DNA of 64,000 nucleotides, taken from positions 21,442 through 85,441 of the forward strand of contig NZ_VTQV01000016.1 in the NCBI RefSeq assembly GCF_008764245.1, written 5' to 3'. Position numbers and translations under genes: made by a program. The notes under the pieces were generated by a model. It made no database searches. It was not told the origin of the DNA and worked only from the letters and a program-made list of their open reading frames with translations. Of this stretch, positions 43,858 to 52,628 are shown piece by piece (the first letter of the stretch is position 1; every line of letters starts with the position of its first letter). Origin of the DNA: Bacillus subtilis. GTDB lineage: Bacteria > Bacillota > Bacilli > Bacillales > Bacillaceae_C.

Positions 43858-45528
43858 TTATACCTCCATAATAATCGGAAGGATCATTGGTCTGCGTTTC
43901 GTTTGCTCATAGAGAAAATGGTTTAGGCGGTCTCTAATATCTTGCTTGAAACTTGCCCAGTCGAACGTATTTTCTGCAATGGCTTCTTCCGCAATTCCCC
44001 GGACGATTTCGGAAGCTTCATCAAGCAATTTTTCAGATTCGCGTACATATACGAAGCCTCTTGAAATAATTTCAGGACCTGAAGCAATTCTTTTATTTTT
44101 CTTATTAATCGTGACAACGACGATAAAAATGCCGTCCTGGGATAATAGTTTTCGATCTCGTAAAACGATATTCCCGACGTCACCAACACCACTTCCATCA
44201 ATTAAAACATTTCCGGATTGAACTCGTTTTCCAGCGGACATTTTCCCGTTTTTATATTCGATCACATCCCCTTTTCCCGGGATGAAAATGTGATCTTTCG
44301 GTACACCGACTTCTTCGGCCAATTTAGCATGGGAGTATAGCATTCGATATTCTCCCTGAATCGGGATAAAATATTTTGGTTTCATTAGATTTAACATCAA
44401 CTTTAAGTCTTCTTGACTTCCATGCCCAGAAACATAACCCTTCCGATTGGATGATCCTACTGTTGCTCCTGCTCGACTTAGCATATCAATTGTTTTAAAC
44501 AAGCTAGTCTCAAGCGCCGGAGACGGGGTAGCTGTAATAAGTACGGTATCGCCCTTTTTTACATTAATTTTCTTATGATTTTGTCGCGCCATTTTTTGCA
44601 GGGCTTCAATAGGTTCCCCCATGACACCAGTAAAAATAATCGCCACTTCATGATCTTTAAATTTCTCAATGTCATGAATAGGGATAATATTCTCAGGATT
44701 TTTTACCGTAATATAACCTAATTTTAATGCGATTTCAAAGCTTTTTTCAATACTTTTACCAACCACCGCTACTTTACGATTGTTTTCAAATGCTGCGTCA
44801 AGGGCTTGTTGAATTCTAATAAAATTGGAAGCAAAACAAGCTACAATGATTCTTCCTTTGGCAGCATGGAATGCATCAGAAATTTCTCTTCCTGTAACAG
44901 ATTCCGAAATCGCAAAACCTGGTCGCTCCGCTTCTGTACTGTCCGATAATAGACATAAGACTCCTGACTCTCCAATATTTGCCATTTTTCCCATTTCCGA
45001 ACGATATAATTCAGTGGCAGCTTGGTCAAATTTAAAATCTCCTGTATGGACGATTTTCCCTTCAGAGGTATGGATGCAAACTCCAAGGGAATCGGGGATA
45101 CTGTGGGTTGTGTGAAAGAAAGTAACGTTCACACCATCAAATCTTAAGCGAGAACTCGATTTGATCGTATGAAAATAACCTTCTGTTTTCACATTTTGCT
45201 CTTTCATTTTTTCTTTAGCTAATGCAATCGTTAATTTCGATCCGTAAACAGGTACTTTTAATTTTCGAAAAATATATGGCAATGCCCCAATCGCATCTTC
45301 ATGTCCATGTGTTAGGAATATCGCTTTAATTCGATCTTTCTGTTCAACAAGCCATGTAATATCAGGTATGACAATATCGATACCTAACATTTCATTTTCA
45401 GGGAACATAAGACCGGCATCGATAATAAAGATTTCCGAATCGATTTCGATGACATACATATTTTTGCCGATCTCTCCTACTCCCCCCAATGGTATGACTT
45501 TGATGACTTCGTTTTTTGTTTTTGCCAA
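43858..45528 (-). CDS. rnjB: Ribonuclease J2
   Basis: 556 aa. Beta-CASP metallo-beta-lactamase: LTHGHEDAIGALPY (about 74-87) in place of the full HxHxDH, TGDFKFDQ, LLSDSTEAERPG, the beta-CASP region and a C-terminal domain ending MILPIIMEV. The motif HGHEDAIG lacks the second His (DH reads DA), as in RnjB/J2 proteins that partner the active RnjA. mRNA and rRNA processing. The location matches B. subtilis ymfA/rnjB. Confidence 0.95.
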   Translation of the reverse strand: MAKTKNEVIKVIPLGGVGEIGKNMYVIEIDSEIFIIDAGLMFPENEMLGIDIVIPDITWLVEQKDRIKAIFLTHGHEDAIGALPYIFRKLKVPVYGSKLTIALAKEKMKEQNVKTEGYFHTIKSSSRLRFDGVNVTFFHTTHSIPDSLGVCIHTSEGKIVHTGDFKFDQAATELYRSEMGKMANIGESGVLCLLSDSTEAERPGFAISESVTGREISDAFHAAKGRIIVACFASNFIRIQQALDAAFENNRKVAVVGKSIEKSFEIALKLGYITVKNPENIIPIHDIEKFKDHEVAIIFTGVMGEPIEALQKMARQNHKKINVKKGDTVLITATPSPALETSLFKTIDMLSRAGATVGSSNRKGYVSGHGSQEDLKLMLNLMKPKYFIPIQGEYRMLYSHAKLAEEVGVPKDHIFIPGKGDVIEYKNGKMSAGKRVQSGNVLIDGSGVGDVGNIVLRDRKLLSQDGIFIVVVTINKKNKRIASGPEIISRGFVYVRESEKLLDEASEIVRGIAEEAIAENTFDWASFKQDIRDRLNHFLYEQTKRRPMILPIIMEV

Positions 45529-45671
45529 AATCTTTTCCTCCTACCAAATATTTCCGATCTTCATCAGTAGTTTCATTATACTTGAATGTACATAACCTGT
45601 ACAAGCTTATTTACTTCACAATAAGAATACCGCAAACATTTGGGTATCTATCTGAAGACTCCTTGCACCAT

Positions 45672-45762
45672 AGAAAAAGAACTGTCCCGGAGAGTTTAGC
45701 CCTTAAACGCATTTCTCTATCCTATATAGAGGAAAGGCTAAATCCCATTATTGAGACAGTTC
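45672..45762 (-). terminator. dapA terminator
   Basis: GGAACTGTCTC/GGGACAGTTC ends of a long hairpin with inner TTTAGCC/GGCTAAA, then TTTTTCT on the minus strand. Shares its ACTGTC-type arms with the ylzJ and rbfA-truB terminators. Confidence 0.8.
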
Positions 45763-45774
45763 CTTAGGTTTACT

Positions 45775-45805
45775 TTCAAAAAGTCCGGGTTTTGAACACG
45801 CACTT
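45775..45805. repeat. Dispersed TTCAAAAAGTCCGG repeat, copy 1
   Basis: TTCAAAAAGTCCGG here and again at 63942-63956. Copies diverge afterwards. Confidence 0.4.
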
Positions 45806-45808
45806 TAA

Positions 45809-46684
45809 TTATCTAATTGTTGATAACAAATCATTTAATTTAACACGCTCATCACTTGTTAAGGGAACGAGTGGGAGGCGAACCGAACCTACATCAAATC
45901 CAAGTAATTGTAATGCGGTTTTAACCGGAACAGGGCTTGGAGCTGCAAACAATCCCCGCATGATCGGTAAAAGGTCTCTATGGAGTTGACCTGCCTGGGC
46001 AGTTTCTCCTCGTTCATACAATTGAATCATCTGTTGCATTTCTGGACCAATTACATGACTAGCAACCGAGACAACGCCACAACCTCCAATAGACATGACT
46101 GGTAAAGTTAAACCATCATCCCCACTATATAAAAGAAAATCTTCTTTAGTTTCGGCGATAATCTGAGCCATCGCATCAAGATTACCACTCGCTTCTTTGG
46201 CTGCAATAATATTATCCATTTTGGCTAATTCAATGATCGTTTCAGGCTCAATATTAATAACAGATCTTCCTGGAATATTATAAATCATAACAGGTAGATT
46301 GGTTGACCGGGCAATTGTTGAAAAATGCTCATATAGTCCCTTTTGATTGGTCTTATTATAATAAGGAGCGACTAGCATAATAGCATCAACGCCAATTTCC
46401 TCGGCTTTCTTTGTTAACTCTACAGAAGCATACGTATTATTACTGCCTGTTCCAGCAATAACAGGGACTCTCCCACCCACTGTTTTTACTACATGTTCGA
46501 ATAAGGCTAACTTTTCCTCAGTCGTTAATGTTGGCGACTCGCCTGTTGTGCCAGCAACTAAAAGAGAATCACTACCTTGGTTAATCAAATGGTCAATTAA
46601 CATTGTGGTTTTTGAGAAATCGATGTTCCCTTTGCGATCAAAGGGAGTGACCATCGCTGTTGACACTCGGCCGAAATGAACCAT
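45809..46684 (-). CDS. dapA: 4-hydroxy-tetrahydrodipicolinate synthase
   Basis: 291 aa from the ATG after GGAGGTG (MVHFGRVSTAM); the frame opens 24 codons earlier inside dapG. Condenses aspartate semialdehyde and pyruvate. Schiff-base Lys in IIAAKEASGNL (about 160), catalytic Tyr in MIYNIPGRS, GTTGES substrate loop. The product feeds lysine and wall synthesis and, by SpoVFAB encoded upstream, dipicolinic acid. End of the spoVFAB-asd-dapG-dapA cluster. Confidence 0.97.
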   Translation of the reverse strand: MVHFGRVSTAMVTPFDRKGNIDFSKTTMLIDHLINQGSDSLLVAGTTGESPTLTTEEKLALFEHVVKTVGGRVPVIAGTGSNNTYASVELTKKAEEIGVDAIMLVAPYYNKTNQKGLYEHFSTIARSTNLPVMIYNIPGRSVINIEPETIIELAKMDNIIAAKEASGNLDAMAQIIAETKEDFLLYSGDDGLTLPVMSIGGCGVVSVASHVIGPEMQQMIQLYERGETAQAGQLHRDLLPIMRGLFAAPSPVPVKTALQLLGFDVGSVRLPLVPLTSDERVKLNDLLSTIR

Positions 46685-46700
46685 AAAAACACCTCCATCC

Positions 46701-47936
46701 TTATCGTTCGTACTGAACTTCTTCATTTTGTAGTTCAAATACATCGTGCAAAGCATTCACTGCATTGACTAAATCATCCCCATTTACGAGCACCCAAATT
46801 GTGGTATGACTATCAGCTGATTGAAGTATCCTAATTTCCTTATCAGATAAGGCTGCGACGATCTTAGCTGTTACTCCAGGAACACCTGTAATCCCTGCCC
46901 CAACAACAGAGACCTTTGCACAATTACTTTCCACACTAGGGGTATATCCGATTTTCTCTAAAGCAGATACAGCTTTTCCCAATACAGTAGAAGGAACAGT
47001 ATAGATCACATTATTAGGAGAAATATTAATAAAGTCGATACTAATGCCTTCATTTGCCATTGCTTTAAACACATCAGCTTGAAGATTATATTCCCCTTTA
47101 TTCGCATTCACCTTTATCTGAGAAACATTGGGAACATAAGCAATTCCGGTTACAAGTCGCTCTTTTACAGCAAATTTTTCGGTTTGAGCATCTAAGGAAG
47201 TTACGAGCGTTCCTGGAGAATCAGTGTAAGTTGATTTGATTCTAATCGGTATTTTAGCATGCATCGCAATTTCTACAGCCCTTGGGTGGATCACTTTTGC
47301 CCCCTCATAGGCCATATTCGATACTTCATTATAAGTCACAGATGAAAGGGAACGTGCTTTTTTAACTAATCTTGGGTCAGCTGTCATCATGCCGTCGACA
47401 TCGGTATAAATGTCAATCCATTCGGCGTTTAAGGCTGCACCTAAAGCTGCAGCAGAAGTATCACTGCCTCCCCTTCCAATCGTGGTCACGTCTCCTTCTT
47501 TTGTTGCTCCTTGAAAACCGGCAACAACCACTACATCCATTGACTCTAATTGCTTTAAAAGCCTTTTACAATTCATTTCATTAATTTTTGCGTTCGTATG
47601 ATCATTTGTTGTGATGAAGCCTGCTTGAGCCCCAGTTAAAGCTGTAGCTTTCAATCCCTTTTCTAATAATTCATTCGTAAAAACAACACTTGAGATCGTT
47701 TCACCACATGAAAGCAATAGATCTTGTTCCCTTTTATTCAAAAAGGTGTTAGAGCCGCCTACAAGTGATAATAATGTATCGGTCGCATATGGAGCTCCGC
47801 TTCTTCCCATGGCGGAAACCACTACGACCACCTTATACCCTTGTTTAATGGCATTCTGAATGTGCTTATGAGCATATTGTCTCGTTTCCTGATTTTGAAC
47901 CGATGTTCCGCCAAATTTTTGGATGATTATTTTCAT
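46701..47936 (-). CDS. dapG: Aspartokinase I (DAP-sensitive)
   Basis: 411 aa. KFGGTSVQ at the N-terminus, GRGGSDTSAAALGAAL, TDVDGMMTADPR, and two C-terminal ACT domains (about 265-400). In this position it corresponds to B. subtilis DapG, the meso-diaminopimelate-inhibited isozyme. Not fused to homoserine dehydrogenase. 27 bases after asd. Confidence 0.96.
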   Translation of the reverse strand: MKIIIQKFGGTSVQNQETRQYAHKHIQNAIKQGYKVVVVVSAMGRSGAPYATDTLLSLVGGSNTFLNKREQDLLLSCGETISSVVFTNELLEKGLKATALTGAQAGFITTNDHTNAKINEMNCKRLLKQLESMDVVVVAGFQGATKEGDVTTIGRGGSDTSAAALGAALNAEWIDIYTDVDGMMTADPRLVKKARSLSSVTYNEVSNMAYEGAKVIHPRAVEIAMHAKIPIRIKSTYTDSPGTLVTSLDAQTEKFAVKERLVTGIAYVPNVSQIKVNANKGEYNLQADVFKAMANEGISIDFINISPNNVIYTVPSTVLGKAVSALEKIGYTPSVESNCAKVSVVGAGITGVPGVTAKIVAALSDKEIRILQSADSHTTIWVLVNGDDLVNAVNALHDVFELQNEEVQYER

Positions 47937-47962
47937 GATGACACCCCTATAATGAACAATTC

Positions 47963-49015
47963 CTACTTCGTTACTAACCCTAACTTAATTAGACTTTCTG
48001 CAATTTGTATTGTATTCAATGCTGCACCCTTTAACAAGTTATCTGCAACGATCCACATGTGGAAACCGGACTTTTCGTCAAGGTCTTGTCTGATTCTTCC
48101 CACAAAGACATCATCTTTCCCAACAGCTGTTGCAGGCATTGGGTAAATTTGCTCTTCAGGTTGGTCTTTAAGTGTAATACCAGGTGCTTCTGAAAGAACA
48201 TCCCATAAATCTTGCACCTTAAGATCTTCTCTATCTAATTCAACATAGACAGATTCAGAGTGACCTGTTTCAACTGGTAGACGTACACAAGTTGCGGCTA
48301 CTTTAAGTTCTGGCATTTCCATAATTTTCTTTGTTTCATTGATCATTTTCATTTCTTCAAATGTGAATCCATTATCTGTAAATACATCGATTTGCGGAAT
48401 GGCATTAAAAGCGATTTGGTAATGCTTATCTCCACTTGCAACAGGCAAAACGGAAGGCTTATATTCTTGATTATTTAGAATCGCATTCGTTTCGTCATTT
48501 AACTCTTGAATAGCTTCGGCTCCTGCACCTGAAACAGCTTGATAAGTAGAAACAATCACTTTTTTAAGTCCAAAAGCTTTGTGAATGGGTTCTAACGCTG
48601 CAACCATCTGAATCGTAGAACAATTGGGGTTAGCAATAATTCCCTTATGATCTCGAAGTTTATGTGCATTCACCTCTGGAACCACAAGCGGAACTTCAGG
48701 ATCCATACGAAAAGCGCTCGTATTATCCACTACAATTGCACCACGTTGGACAGCCTCTGAAGCAAATTTTTGCGATATACTCCCACCCGCACTAAATAAA
48801 GCAATATCAACATCTTCAAAAGACTCTGGAACGGCCTCTTGAACAGTAATCGTTTCTTCTTTAAATTTCAGTTTTGTACCAGCTGAACGAGCTGAAGACA
48901 GCAAAGTTAATTGAGATATAGGAAAATTTCTCTTTTCTAATGTTTGAATGATCTGCCTGCCTACCGCCCCGGTTGCCCCCATTACAGCAACATGAAAGCC
49001 TTGTTTCTTTAACAT
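47963..49015 (-). CDS. asd: Aspartate-semialdehyde dehydrogenase
   Basis: 350 aa. NADP site GATGAVGRQIIQ, catalytic Cys in IANPNCSTIQM (about 134), Glu/His in VRLPVETGHSESV. Reduces aspartyl phosphate to the semialdehyde used by DapA. Separated from spoVFB by 165 bp with a G/C hairpin, so it probably has a vegetative promoter in addition to the sporulation transcript. Confidence 0.97.
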   Translation of the reverse strand: MLKKQGFHVAVMGATGAVGRQIIQTLEKRNFPISQLTLLSSARSAGTKLKFKEETITVQEAVPESFEDVDIALFSAGGSISQKFASEAVQRGAIVVDNTSAFRMDPEVPLVVPEVNAHKLRDHKGIIANPNCSTIQMVAALEPIHKAFGLKKVIVSTYQAVSGAGAEAIQELNDETNAILNNQEYKPSVLPVASGDKHYQIAFNAIPQIDVFTDNGFTFEEMKMINETKKIMEMPELKVAATCVRLPVETGHSESVYVELDREDLKVQDLWDVLSEAPGITLKDQPEEQIYPMPATAVGKDDVFVGRIRQDLDEKSGFHMWIVADNLLKGAALNTIQIAESLIKLGLVTK

Positions 49016-49140
49016 CTGAATTCCCCTTCCACTCCAACAAACTATAATTATCGTTGTTTTTATTCATTAATATTAATATATTATCATATTTAAAGCAGCT
49101 AACGATAATTTTTTGATAAAAAGCTGTCGAATACAGTGTT

Positions 49141-49161
49141 AACCCCCAATCAATGGGGGTT
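49141..49161 (-). terminator. Weak hairpin between spoVFB and asd
   Basis: AACCCCCA/TGGGGGTT stem with a 5-base loop and no T-run; it may reduce read-through from the sporulation operon or stabilise the spoVF mRNA 3' end. Confidence 0.45.
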
Positions 49162-49180
49162 GCATTGAATTCTATTTTTG

Positions 49181-49768
49181 TTACCGATACTCTTGAACTA
49201 CTGGTTGTAGTTGTTCCCCTTCAAGTGCAGCCATAACAGTCTCAGGAAGCAACTCCATTTTTGAAACCATGGAAGTCGGTTTATTGATGGGGTCATCTTG
49301 ACCGAAAGGGATAAAATAGATATTTTTGGCTGATATTAAGCGCATTAAGTTGACACCGTTTAGTCCTAAAGCATCATTGGTCGATATCCCTAATACAACA
49401 GGACGGCGATTTCTTAATGTTGCTTTTGCTGCCATTAAAACGGGAGAATCGGTCAAGGCGTTCGCAAATTTACTCATTGAATTTCCTGTCAATGGGGAAA
49501 TAACCATGCAATCCAACGGTTCTTTTGGCCCTAAAGGTTCTGCTGCAACCATCGAATCAATGACTTTCCTTCCTGTAATTTCTTCTACCTTTTCTACCCA
49601 ATCGGCTCCATTCCCGAATTTTGTATTTGTGTTCTGAACGGTAAAGGTGACAACTGGAACAACTTCAGCACCCAAACCCACCAATTTGTCTATCTGTGGA
49701 ACAACTTGATCATAAGTACAATGAGATCCTGTGATCCCGAACCCAATTCGTTTATTTTGCAAATTCAT
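49181..49768 (-). CDS. spoVFB: Dipicolinate synthase subunit B
   Basis: 195 aa, flavoprotein-like (GFGITGSHCTYDQV, ISPLTGNSMSKFANALTDSPVLMAAKATLRN, GISTNDALGLNGVN). With subunit A converts dihydrodipicolinate to dipicolinic acid, the Ca-chelator of the spore core. Start overlaps the spoVFA stop by one base. spoVFB is interrupted by recombination elements in some Bacillus strains; here it is intact. Confidence 0.97.
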   Translation of the reverse strand: MNLQNKRIGFGITGSHCTYDQVVPQIDKLVGLGAEVVPVVTFTVQNTNTKFGNGADWVEKVEEITGRKVIDSMVAAEPLGPKEPLDCMVISPLTGNSMSKFANALTDSPVLMAAKATLRNRRPVVLGISTNDALGLNGVNLMRLISAKNIYFIPFGQDDPINKPTSMVSKMELLPETVMAALEGEQLQPVVQEYR

Positions 49769-50667
49769 TATACATTCTCCTCTCTAATCTCAAGATCCTC
49801 TAATAGTAGTTGTGAAAGGATATTGGCTAAAATTTGCCCCGCTGTTTTAGGGGCGACGATCCCAGGCAAACTTGGAGCAAGTAGAGCCTTCACTCCACGT
49901 TTCTCTGCATAACGAAAATCCGTTCCACCAGGTTTAGAAGCTAAATCAATAATTAATGTGTTTGTCGGCATTCCCGCAATGATCCCAGCTGTTAGAACTG
50001 GATGGGGAATGGTATTAATGCAAATATCTAAATCCTTTACCTCATCTTTCAATGCATCTAAATGAAAGGGTTCTAGCCCCATTTCTGTAATCCTCGCTAG
50101 ATGAGCAAGATCTCTTGCCCCAACTTTTACTTTTGCTCCCAGTAAAGAAAACGTTCTAGCTACACTCATTCCAACCCTTCCAAATCCTAAAACGGCAACA
50201 GAAGATTGATGTATTGTTATATCAGTATTTTGAATCGCCATCATAATGGTTCCTTCGACCGTCGGAATCGAATTATAAATGGCAACATCATCGCGTTTGA
50301 ATAATTGAACAAGTTCTCGATTCGCTTTTTTAGATATTTTATCGAGATAGGCATTGCTAATACCGGAATAAATTTTACAATGGGATGGCGTTTCACGAAG
50401 TGTTTTTTCTGTTAAAATGATTTTTTCATTGGAGAATATTGTATCTACTTCACCTGCTAAGTTGGTACCTGGCACTGGCAGAATCAGGGCGTCTATTTTT
50501 GAAAAATCAACATCATTGATTTTTTCTTTAACGGCTCCAGAAAAAGTCTGCGCTAATTGTTCAAATCCGATTAAATATAATTTAGCATCTAGTTCTGTTA
50601 ATTTTTTAACAATTTCTAGCTGCCTAGCATCACCACCCAATACAGCGATTTGCATTTCTGTCAACAT
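49768..50667 (-). CDS. spoVFA: Dipicolinate synthase subunit A
   Basis: 299 aa. NAD(P)-binding Rossmann motif VAVLGFGRVGMSVA (about 155) and dehydrogenase core KVGARDLAHLARI, DLASKPGGTDFRYAEKRGVKALLAPSLPGIVAPKTAG. Mother-cell enzyme. Start at ATG (MLTEMQIAVLGGDARQLE, aligning with the family); a TTG directly before it has slightly better spacing to GAAGGTG. A SigK-type promoter lies about 80 bases upstream. Confidence 0.97.
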   Translation of the reverse strand: MLTEMQIAVLGGDARQLEIVKKLTELDAKLYLIGFEQLAQTFSGAVKEKINDVDFSKIDALILPVPGTNLAGEVDTIFSNEKIILTEKTLRETPSHCKIYSGISNAYLDKISKKANRELVQLFKRDDVAIYNSIPTVEGTIMMAIQNTDITIHQSSVAVLGFGRVGMSVARTFSLLGAKVKVGARDLAHLARITEMGLEPFHLDALKDEVKDLDICINTIPHPVLTAGIIAGMPTNTLIIDLASKPGGTDFRYAEKRGVKALLAPSLPGIVAPKTAGQILANILSQLLLEDLEIREENV

Positions 50668-50746
50668 CAATGGTGTTCACCTTCTTTACGATAAATATCA
50701 CTGGAAGTTCGTGTTCAAAAAGGAGGATAAACATCCTCTGCAAGAT

Positions 50747-50774
50747 TATTGTATGTATGCGCCCTTTTGCTGTG
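50747..50774 (-). promoter_or_regulatory. Candidate SigK promoter of spoVFAB
   Basis: CACA-15-CATACAATA on the minus strand; the -10 is an exact CATAnnnTA and the spacer is one base under 16. spoVF is SigK-dependent in B. subtilis. Confidence 0.6.
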
Positions 50775-50791
50775 CTTAATTATCAACAAAT

Positions 50792-50820
50792 AAAAAAAGA
50801 AGAGGAGGATCCCCTTCTTC
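50792..50820 (-). terminator. ymxH terminator
   Basis: GAAGAAGGGG/CCTCCTCTTC stem followed by seven T. Confidence 0.85.
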
Positions 50821-50861
50821 AGATAATGTATGCCATTTTCCATCATAGCTCTAATCATAGA

Positions 50862-51101
50862 TTATTTATTTTCTGGCACTTCCAAAATGACCATGTCTGT
50901 ACCGATTGTTCGAATATAATGCCAAGGCACTTTTATTTCATTTCCCGTTTTTTTTCCTATCCATTTGCCTGTCGGAATGATTAAACAATTAATTTCTCCT
51001 GTCTTTGCATTAATTTCTAGGTCTGTTTGTCCGAGAACTCCTAATCTTTTCGCTTTCCGATAATCAACAATTTCTTTCCCGCCAAGTTCACTAAGTCGCA
51101 T
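50862..51101 (-). CDS. ymxH: YmxH, PRC-barrel sporulation protein (YlmC/YmxH family)
   Basis: 79 aa, PRC-barrel-like beta protein (MRLSELGGKEIVDYRKAKRLGVLG, IRTIGTDMVILEVPE). Family members are sporulation-expressed in Bacillus and Clostridium; molecular function unknown. Between mlpA and spoVFA as in B. subtilis. Confidence 0.93.
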   Translation of the reverse strand: MRLSELGGKEIVDYRKAKRLGVLGQTDLEINAKTGEINCLIIPTGKWIGKKTGNEIKVPWHYIRTIGTDMVILEVPENK

Positions 51102-51171
51102 CCTCTTCTCCCCTTTTATACATTCCTACTATCATATATAGTGGGCATGCATTCATTTTAGAAGCAAAATT

Positions 51172-51191
51172 CCCTTATCAAGTGATAAGGG
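51172..51191 (-). terminator. Hairpin downstream of mlpA
   Basis: CCCTTATCA/TGATAAGGG 9-bp stem with a 2-base loop, then AATTTTGC on the minus strand; probable mlpA terminator. Confidence 0.6.
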
Positions 51192-51216
51192 GATTAAGGA
51201 TCAAAGGCTAAGATCG

Positions 51217-51316
51217 CAACATCCTGTTGGAAGGCTTAGGCTACGACGTCCTGTCGTTTCGCCTGCACTAAAACGTCCTGTTTGTCGCAACGCCTTTGTG
51301 ACCTACTTCCTGTAGG
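51217..51316 (-). repeat. Four tandem mini-hairpins with shared loop, mlpA 3' region
   Basis: Four short palindromes, at 51217-51229, 51243-51257, 51271-51283 and 51302-51316, all built round AC(A/G/T)TCCTGT (minus strand ACAGGA(T/C/A)GT) while the stems differ (CAAC/GTTG, ACGAC/GTCGT, AAAC/GTTT, CCTAC/GTAGG). Stem covariation with loop conservation points to structure at RNA or DNA level. Confidence 0.65.
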
Positions 51317-51317
51317 C

Positions 51318-52556
51318 CTAAATAACTTTTGAACTTGGCTGTGAATGAGGACTGATTAGAGCGGAGGTGAATTGAGTCGTAAAGATTTCACTTGTTAACT
51401 GGTAAACAGAATCTACTGTCACACGATCTATATCACTGATAATATCATCCAGCGAACGATGTTTCTTTAATAACAACTCATTTTTACCAATTCTGCCCAT
51501 TCGACTATTTGTGCTCTCTAAACTAAGCATTAAGTTTCCTTTCAACTGTTCTTTACTATTTTGTAATTCTTTTTGTGAAATGCCATCATTTTTAAACTGG
51601 GCTAAAGTAGAAAATATTGTATCTTGGAGTTCATCTAGCTGGTTAGCAGCTGTTCCCCCATATATGACCAATGTCCCTGTATCTTTATAAGAAGAGTGAT
51701 AGGAGAAGACTGAATAGGCTAATCCTCTTTCTTCTCGAACTTCTTGAAACAGACGTGAGGACATTCCACCACCAAAAATAATGTTCATCACAATCAGATC
51801 ATAAATTTTCTCTGAACCAATCGGTAATCCTTCAAAACCTAGGCAAAGGTGGGCTTGTTCAGTCTTTTTCTGTTTCGCCACCTGTTCTGAATAAAACATT
51901 GGTTTTTCATTCGAAAATTTATTTTTCCCTCTTTCAAACGAGCCGAACAGTTTATCAATCTGAACAATAAAATTCTCATCAATATTACCTGCGACCGAAA
52001 TAACAATGTTGTCCGGTGTATACATATCATAGATATATTGATGTAACATATCACTTGTAAATGTATTTAATGTTTCCTCCGTTCCCAAAATCGGAAATCC
52101 TAGTGGATGGTTATGATAAGCAGCTTTACTCAACATATCATGGACGATATCATCCGGAGTATCTTCATACATTTTAATCTCTTCTAAAACAACATTCTTT
52201 TCTTTTTTTAATTCCCGTTCATCAAAGGTAGATTGAAAAAACATATCTGCTAATACATCCAACGCGTATGTTGCGTGGTTGTCTAATACCTTTGCGTAAA
52301 TACAAGTATATTCTTTTGAAGTAAAGGCATTTACCTGACCTCCAATTGAGTCAAAGGCCTCCGCAATTTCTTTGGCGGTTCTAGTTTTTGTCCCTTTAAA
52401 AAACATATGTTCTAAAAAGTGCGAGATCCCATTGTTTTTTTCATTTTCATCCCGGGACCCTACACCAATCCAAATACCAATTGTGACAGATCGCACTGTA
52501 GGAATTGATTCAAGTACAACTCTTACTCCATTTTGGCATGTATGTTTTTTCATCAT
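51318..52556 (-). CDS. mlpA: M16 zinc peptidase MlpA (YmxG)
   Basis: 412 aa. Full HxxEH motif SHFLEHMFFKGT (about 45-56) and distal Glu in NVVLEEIKMYEDTPDD, mitochondrial processing-peptidase-like. In B. subtilis MlpA affects extracellular protease levels. Active-site residues are intact. ATG reading MMKKHTCQNG; the second Met is an equally good start. Confidence 0.94.
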   Translation of the reverse strand: MMKKHTCQNGVRVVLESIPTVRSVTIGIWIGVGSRDENEKNNGISHFLEHMFFKGTKTRTAKEIAEAFDSIGGQVNAFTSKEYTCIYAKVLDNHATYALDVLADMFFQSTFDERELKKEKNVVLEEIKMYEDTPDDIVHDMLSKAAYHNHPLGFPILGTEETLNTFTSDMLHQYIYDMYTPDNIVISVAGNIDENFIVQIDKLFGSFERGKNKFSNEKPMFYSEQVAKQKKTEQAHLCLGFEGLPIGSEKIYDLIVMNIIFGGGMSSRLFQEVREERGLAYSVFSYHSSYKDTGTLVIYGGTAANQLDELQDTIFSTLAQFKNDGISQKELQNSKEQLKGNLMLSLESTNSRMGRIGKNELLLKKHRSLDDIISDIDRVTVDSVYQLTSEIFTTQFTSALISPHSQPSSKVI

Positions 52557-52628
52557 TTACAATTCCTCCTATTCTAGGTGCAAAAAACGTGGCAAGTTAA
52601 ATAGAATGACTGGACCCTAAGTTTCTTC

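Noticed and set aside
46684..46756. Longer dapA start 24 codons upstream
   Set aside because: The extension lies in the end of dapG, has no similarity to DapA and no ribosome site; GGAGGTG precedes the shorter start.
51217..51316. T-box or riboswitch
   Set aside because: The sequence lies downstream of mlpA on the transcribed strand, not in a leader, and has no specifier or aptamer features.
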